The translations under genes and the position numbers were made by a program. A stretch of 64,000 nt of DNA from Bacteroidia bacterium Ga0077558 (GTDB taxonomy: Bacteria > Bacteroidota > Bacteroidia > Chitinophagales > Chitinophagaceae), in the NCBI GenBank assembly GCA_001464625.1, contig LNFJ01000014.1, positions 1 through 64,000 of the forward strand, given 5' to 3'. Under the pieces are notes generated by a model. It was not told the DNA's origin. It searched no databases and saw only the letters and a list, made by a program, of their open reading frames with translations. Shown piece after piece: positions 59,303-64,000 of the stretch. Within the stretch, counting starts at the first letter, position 1, and each line of letters starts with the position of its first letter.

Positions 59303-59536
59303 TTATTGGTTTTGATTATTGTCAATGGTTGTTTTCTTTTCAAGGGAATAGCCGAAACATCCGGCACCAATTAAACTGGCAAATGCGTAGAACATAAATT
59401 CAGGCATCATTTTGCTGAAGAATTGCTGGGCAATCCAGCTTATCAAAAGCGCCAGTATGAGTAAGGCGATGGCCACTTCACGAAGTGAATAGCAGCCATT
59501 CTTATCCTTGAATAGTTGTGTGAGAAATGTTTTCAT
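59303..59536 (-). CDS. Small two-TM membrane protein (holin-like)
   Basis: 'MKTFLTQLFKDKNGCYSLREVAIALLILALLISWIAQQFFSKMMPEFMFYAFASLIGAGCFGYSLEKK'. Confidence 0.55.
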   Translation of the reverse strand: MKTFLTQLFKDKNGCYSLREVAIALLILALLISWIAQQFFSKMMPEFMFYAFASLIGAGCFGYSLEKKTTIDNNQNQ

Positions 59537-59609
59537 CAGGTTTCTTTTACGATTTGATAAGTGATTAAACCAAAGGCTGCGGCAATACTTAAGCCTACCA
59601 GGTCAAACA

Positions 59610-60209
59610 CTAATTTTTTTTTGCTTCACGGACTAAAGCCCTCTCATCAATCAATGTGTAGGTAAAATCATTACCGTACATGGTTTTGTGCCTCTGGGCG
59701 AGTTGCATGAAAAGATTAAAGTCGGCAATATTGGCAAACACTTGGCAGCCTGCGGAGTATTTCTCTACATACTTAGTAGTTCCGTTTACAGAGGCATGAT
59801 GGATATTAACTCCGAATATGCCCGTTTGCTCCTTGCCGTTATTGAAGTCCAGCACTGCATCCCGGTTATAGTCACGGATCACTGTGATAGGCCGCTTCTG
59901 AGTTAGAGCCAGATATTTGCCCCGGTGCATCCCAATGCCGTGGGAACCGATATACTGACCGTGTTTTACGATGGCTGTGCCTTGTGGATTCATTAGGTTG
60001 CGCAGCCAGAAAGTACCGGGATCAGTGGTAGCCGGAAACTGGTGGTATTGCCAGTCGCCTGCATTGCTTTTGTAAAAAACATTGATGGTATCATCAAAGC
60101 GGTTAGGTTCTGTGCTGTTGGCACGAACGCCCACAATATTAAGTTCAAAGGGGCGGGAGTAAATCTTGTATGCTTTTGCAAGCATAGTATTCTGAATTGC
60201 AAGTAACAT
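59610..60209 (-). CDS. L,D-transpeptidase-like/peptidoglycan-active enzyme
   Basis: 'GIFGVNIHHASVNGTTKYVEKYSAGCQVFANIADFNLFMQLAQ': His...S-x-GC motif. Confidence 0.65.
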   Translation of the reverse strand: MLLAIQNTMLAKAYKIYSRPFELNIVGVRANSTEPNRFDDTINVFYKSNAGDWQYHQFPATTDPGTFWLRNLMNPQGTAIVKHGQYIGSHGIGMHRGKYLALTQKRPITVIRDYNRDAVLDFNNGKEQTGIFGVNIHHASVNGTTKYVEKYSAGCQVFANIADFNLFMQLAQRHKTMYGNDFTYTLIDERALVREAKKN

Positions 60210-60246
60210 AGGTTTGGATTTTTAATTTTTGTTTTGTGGTAATCGG

Positions 60247-60651
60247 TTATCCGGCTTTGGACAGGTTCAGGTCAGGCTCATAATTTTTTATCCAGTCCTT
60301 CACGTTAAAGCCCGGTGAGATAGAGCCTGGCTCCAGTTCATCATGGCCCACAATAGCGGCACTTGGGTATTTGATAGACAGTGCCACGATTTTATTGAAC
60401 AAGGCTTCTTCCTGGTTCGGTGTTTTGGTATCACCTAGGGTGCCGGATTTATTCCTGCCACCGGCGTAGGCAATGTGGATGGCTTCGTTATCCACCTTCT
60501 CCACGTTTTTGATAATGGTGGAATCGGGATGAACTCTTTTTATCTCACCTGTGCGCTCCACCACATAGTGATAGTTTCCATAGAACTGTGAAACCTTCGG
60601 GTCAAATGTGGCGGTGCTGTGTACTACGATGTACCGGATATGTCTTTTCAT
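60247..60651 (-). CDS. N-acetylmuramoyl-L-alanine amidase (PGRP/T7-lysozyme-like)
   Basis: 'IRYIVVHSTATFDPK...NYHYVVERTGEIKRVHPDS...AIHIAYAGGRNKSG...NQEEALFNKIVALSIKYPSAAIVGHDEL'. Confidence 0.88.
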   Translation of the reverse strand: MKRHIRYIVVHSTATFDPKVSQFYGNYHYVVERTGEIKRVHPDSTIIKNVEKVDNEAIHIAYAGGRNKSGTLGDTKTPNQEEALFNKIVALSIKYPSAAIVGHDELEPGSISPGFNVKDWIKNYEPDLNLSKAG

Positions 60652-60660
60652 TGGATTATT

Positions 60661-61620
60661 TTAAAGAGATTGAATAGATTTTGTATGTACTAAAAAGTGT
60701 TTACCATTGTTTTCAAAAAGCGTGTAGTCAAGCCGTTTGCTGACTTCATTGCCGAGTACCATTTTAGCAGGAACCTGAATGGTTTCAGATGAGTTGACCC
60801 AAACGGTTGCCGGTTCAATCGTTACAATACTCACCCCGTCAAATCCGCTCAATGACCACTTGTTACCGTCAAACTGCAGCCCCATCCGCAGGAACTCAAA
60901 GCGAATGGCCTGTTTCTGATCTTCTTTAGTAAATGTGTTCAGTAGTCCGTTTACCAGAGTTTGCCTCACCCCGCCACCAAGGCGGTAGTTTTTAAATTCA
61001 TCACTGGTTGTACGGTAGTCGTCCTTGTTTTTAAGTTGTTTGAGTAGATTGATGGTGCCTGTAAAATCTCCTTTGGATGCAGCAACAAATATTTGCTGCG
61101 CCAGGGACGTACTGGCAACTTTACGCCCCTGCATCAGCACATTGTAAGTACTCTCGTCAATACTCGGTGGCATTTTGAGCTTCTTCAGTGCGGCAGACAT
61201 TTCAGGGCCAAAGTCACCGTCTGCGCCGTAACGTGGTAATATCTGCTTACCAAACTTCGCTATCAGCATTTCCTGCATAGCCCTTACCTTATCGCCTTTG
61301 CTTCCCCGCTTCAGAGGAAAACCATCCTTACTTACGGGGGTAACATCCACATATGGGTTTTCATAAACGGGCTTAGGCTTCGGTTTTGACTTTGGCTTAA
61401 TGATCGGCTGGTAAACAGGTGTGTCTGTAATAACCGGAATGGGATCAGCTACAGTTTTGCGCTTGAAGATGATATCTGCATCGCTGTCTTTGTTAGCGGC
61501 TTTTTTCTTTTTGTAATACTGCCAGCCAAAATACCCCAGTATTCCCGCTGCGCCGACCGCCAGGGTGGTAATCACAATTTTTTTCTTCTGGCTTTTCTTA
61601 TTGGTGGATTTTGATTTCAT
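60661..61620 (-). CDS. Membrane-anchored peptidoglycan-binding protein
   Basis: TM 'KIVITTLAVGAAGILGYFGWQYYKKKK'; PGB_1-like 'PLKRGSKGDKVRAMQEMLIAKFGKQILPRYGADGDFGPEMSAALKKLKMP'. Confidence 0.75.
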   Translation of the reverse strand: MKSKSTNKKSQKKKIVITTLAVGAAGILGYFGWQYYKKKKAANKDSDADIIFKRKTVADPIPVITDTPVYQPIIKPKSKPKPKPVYENPYVDVTPVSKDGFPLKRGSKGDKVRAMQEMLIAKFGKQILPRYGADGDFGPEMSAALKKLKMPPSIDESTYNVLMQGRKVASTSLAQQIFVAASKGDFTGTINLLKQLKNKDDYRTTSDEFKNYRLGGGVRQTLVNGLLNTFTKEDQKQAIRFEFLRMGLQFDGNKWSLSGFDGVSIVTIEPATVWVNSSETIQVPAKMVLGNEVSKRLDYTLFENNGKHFLVHTKSIQSL

Positions 61621-61627
61621 AGTTGGA

Positions 61628-62326
61628 TTATACTTTGGGTTTCTTGGCGATAATGTTCATCATCGGGACGATTTCATAAAACTCCAGTTCGCTTTGCAAG
61701 TCTTTCATCAAATCATCATTGTACTCTTTCTTGTAAGCAAGTGCCACTTGTCCAAAAGCCGCCTGCGTAGGGATCTCCATGAATACGGCTTTAATGGCAT
61801 CTTCGTCTGTTCCAGGAAAGGGGCCATAAGTGATATTGAAAGCAGCTCTCAACCGTTTTGCCCAGGATAAATACTGGTTGGCAGATAGTGCCGGTGCAAG
61901 AACTTTGTTACCTCTGTCTGGTTTTGCAGCGATGATTGCCAGCATCTCATTATACTCTGTTGAGGTCAACTCATCCTGCATGTCTTTCATCAAACTCCTT
62001 GCGTATAATTTTTGATAGGAATTGATGACTTTACGGAATACTTCCTTACTTGGTACGGCCTGTAATGTTTTACGAATTGCTTCCTCATCTGTTCCCCAGC
62101 CAAACCACATATCATTGTCAAAAGCCATTTTCAGTTGCTTGGCCATTGTGGCTTCATTGCCTTCTTCATAGGTTTTCTTTTCCTCACTGTCTGAACGGAC
62201 TTTGCGCACCAGGCGGCGGCCAATAAAGAAACTACCACCCAAAACAACCACACCCAGCAAGCTGTATGTGATTATTTCCTTTGGAGTAAACCCCTCATGG
62301 TTATGGGTAGTAGTTTCTGAGTTCAT
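61628..62326 (-). CDS. Membrane-anchored protein with two annexin-like repeats
   Basis: TM 'IITYSLLGVVVLGGSFFIGRRL'; repeats 'GWGTDEEAIRKTLQAVPSKEVFRKVINSYQKLYARSLMKDMQDELTSTEYNEMLAII' and 'FPGTDEDAIKAVFMEIPTQAAFGQVALAYKKEYNDDLMKDLQSELEFYEIVPMMNII'. Confidence 0.6.
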   Translation of the reverse strand: MNSETTTHNHEGFTPKEIITYSLLGVVVLGGSFFIGRRLVRKVRSDSEEKKTYEEGNEATMAKQLKMAFDNDMWFGWGTDEEAIRKTLQAVPSKEVFRKVINSYQKLYARSLMKDMQDELTSTEYNEMLAIIAAKPDRGNKVLAPALSANQYLSWAKRLRAAFNITYGPFPGTDEDAIKAVFMEIPTQAAFGQVALAYKKEYNDDLMKDLQSELEFYEIVPMMNIIAKKPKV

Positions 62327-62362
62327 AGGATACGGATTTCTAAAAACAAATCATGAAAACAA

Positions 62363-62545
62363 TTAAACTCCGAGATACTTTTTAGCCAGTGCCGTTTTCA
62401 CCGGATCGTTCACAATCGTGTGAGCCAGTTTGGTCAGTTCCTTTTGGCTGAGTTTGGAAGCCAGCGTGGTTAAGGCAGTCATCTTTGCATCAGCCTCGGT
62501 TTCTGTTTTTGCTTCAATGGTTATTTCATACTGATATTTACTCAT
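62363..62545 (-). CDS. Small hypothetical protein
   Basis: 60 aa, compactly placed in the minus-strand block. Confidence 0.5.
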   Translation of the reverse strand: MSKYQYEITIEAKTETEADAKMTALTTLASKLSQKELTKLAHTIVNDPVKTALAKKYLGV

Positions 62546-62547
62546 GG

Positions 62548-63354
62548 TTACGGATTTTTAATGTTCAATAATTCTGCGACCGGTGTTACCTGCGAAGGAT
62601 CAGCCATCAGTTCATTCAGGATGCCGATAACAGCAATCAACTGCGGCTCATCAAAGCGGCTTTGTAGTTGCCTTAATGTGGCCAGGTATTGTTGTTCTTC
62701 TTCACTAACTGTATTTCCATCTGGGGTCTTTTTCTGAAAACTTGCTTCGCCTTGTGGTTGCGGTGGTTCCAGTTGTTTGGTTTCTTTATTACCTACACCA
62801 CCCAGCCCCAGTCCACTCAGCACATCAGCATTCTTTTCAGCAAGTCTGCCAAGTACCGCAGAACCCAGTTCCACCAGGTCAATATTTTTAAGCTTGTGTT
62901 TATCGTTACCTGCGTGCTCCAGTTTTTCTTCCAGTTCTTCGATATAGTCTTCGGCATCATCCAGTTTCTTTTTGGTTTCTTCCAGTTCCTCCTGCATCCG
63001 TTTTACTTCATGTTCCCTGTCTCTGGCTGAAAGTTTTTCCTGGATGATATTTTCAATATCACCGAGGCCGTTCAATCCCTTTTCCTGTTTCAGTTGTTTT
63101 ACATAAAAGCAATACTGATCATTGCGGGGAGAGAGATTTGAGTTATAAATAACGATGCGGACTTTTTCAGTATCCTCATTCATGTAGTATTCATAATTGT
63201 CAAAATCTTTCGGGTCTTCGGTCTTTGGAACAACCTTCAGGCTGTCCACAAATATTTCATAGGGCTTGGCATGACCTTTTGCTGTCATATCCTCCAGGTA
63301 ATGCCGCAGCTTGTCAATTTTCAATTGGTCGTAATTGTCGTGTGTTATGGGCAT
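62548..63354 (-). CDS. Hypothetical coiled-coil protein
   Basis: 268 aa with 'EHEVKRMQEELEETKKKLDDAEDYIEELEEKLEHAG' coiled coil. Confidence 0.65.
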   Translation of the reverse strand: MPITHDNYDQLKIDKLRHYLEDMTAKGHAKPYEIFVDSLKVVPKTEDPKDFDNYEYYMNEDTEKVRIVIYNSNLSPRNDQYCFYVKQLKQEKGLNGLGDIENIIQEKLSARDREHEVKRMQEELEETKKKLDDAEDYIEELEEKLEHAGNDKHKLKNIDLVELGSAVLGRLAEKNADVLSGLGLGGVGNKETKQLEPPQPQGEASFQKKTPDGNTVSEEEQQYLATLRQLQSRFDEPQLIAVIGILNELMADPSQVTPVAELLNIKNP

Positions 63355-63674
63355 TGCTCTGTATTGTTTGGTATTACCTGAATAAATCTTGCATGTTGGG
63401 TAATGATGGAGTAGTTCCGTATTCTTATTTCTCCCTGGTGTTCATACTGCAATTCATTTACGTTGTCTGTGCTCACATCGAAAATCCCGGTATCACTTTT
63501 TACAGCAATACACTCTGACGGTTCAACCAAAATGAATAATTGATTTTGGCCGTACACTTTAATCTTCCCTTTGGATTTCAGCACAAAATGCCTGAACTGT
63601 GTACTGTAATTATCACCATGTCCCAGCTCACTCATTCGTCTTGCTATATAATCAAGTGCCAGGTTTGTTGTCAT
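63345..63674 (-). CDS. Hypothetical protein, possibly structural
   Basis: 109 aa; overlaps neighbours by about 10 and 23 nt; beta-rich, tyrosine-rich C-terminal half. Confidence 0.55.
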   Translation of the reverse strand: MTTNLALDYIARRMSELGHGDNYSTQFRHFVLKSKGKIKVYGQNQLFILVEPSECIAVKSDTGIFDVSTDNVNELQYEHQGEIRIRNYSIITQHARFIQVIPNNTEQCP

Positions 63675-64000
63675 TGCTTATCATTTGTCGTTCAATCCAG
63701 ATATAAAGCATCACTTTGTAACTCACATCATATCCAAATACCTCACCGATGCTGTCTTTGAAATATCCATTGATGACAGTACATCCGCAGATATTCAAAG
63801 GGTCTTCCTCTCTTTTCGTTCCATGTGTACAGGAAGGGGAAAAATCAAAACTGTTACCATCTGGCGGTACGAATATTCTTCGCAATCCCAGCCTTCTTTC
63901 GTTTGGCGGGTCATAGGGATAGACTTTTAATTCACCTGCACCAATGTTCAGGTCTCTCTCAAAAATCTCCTTAGCGTAAAATATATCCGGCCTTCCATTG
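63652..64000 (-). CDS. Hypothetical protein, N-terminus beyond window edge
   Basis: Minus-strand frame stays open to the edge: 'NGRPDIFYAKEIFERDLNIGAGELKVYPYDPPNERRLGLRRIFVPPDGNSFDFSPSC...'; longer than the track ORF 63652-63885. Confidence 0.65.
   Translation of the reverse strand, partial: NGRPDIFYAKEIFERDLNIGAGELKVYPYDPPNERRLGLRRIFVPPDGNSFDFSPSCTHGTKREEDPLNICGCTVINGYFKDSIGEVFGYDVSYKVMLYIWIERQMISNDNKPGT

Noticed and set aside
57849-64000. Calling this region a classical tailed prophage
   Set aside because: No terminase, portal, head, tail tape-measure or integrase genes can be recognised in the window; only weak structural and lysis-like signals.

Overview
This is a Bacteroidota-type chromosomal window, probably Chitinophagaceae-like judging from protein character; no taxonomic search was run. 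Most of 1-49 kb looks like ordinary core or lifestyle genes: RidA, 2-oxoacid:acceptor oxidoreductase alpha, a cation P-type ATPase, two ECF sigma loci, an M16 protease, an RND efflux operon with a TetR regulator, a large T9SS BNR/Ig-repeat exoprotein, SerC, DUF1015, an acyl-CoA ligase, LytTR/LytS signalling and a propeller sensor. Two regions look accessory. (1) About 3.9-7.0 kb is a compact same-strand cassette of a CoiA-like zinc-finger/nuclease protein followed by two different trypsin-like serine proteases. It is bordered by a decayed Rpn/transposase-like nuclease remnant and is a candidate defence cassette. (2) From about 49.1 kb to the right edge, every supported gene is on the minus strand and the block looks like part of a mobile or virus-like element. 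It contains a 1727-aa RadC/JAB + N6-MTase + Strawberry-notch-type helicase fusion, a RecA-like ATPase, a predicted PD-(D/E)XK protein at the element edge, a phage-structural-like protein, small holin-like membrane proteins, two peptidoglycan-active enzymes, a membrane-anchored PG-binding protein and a membrane-anchored protein with two annexin-like repeats. No terminase, portal, recognisable major capsid protein or integrase is visible, so the element type is unresolved. All family calls come from reading motifs by eye; no database search was possible.
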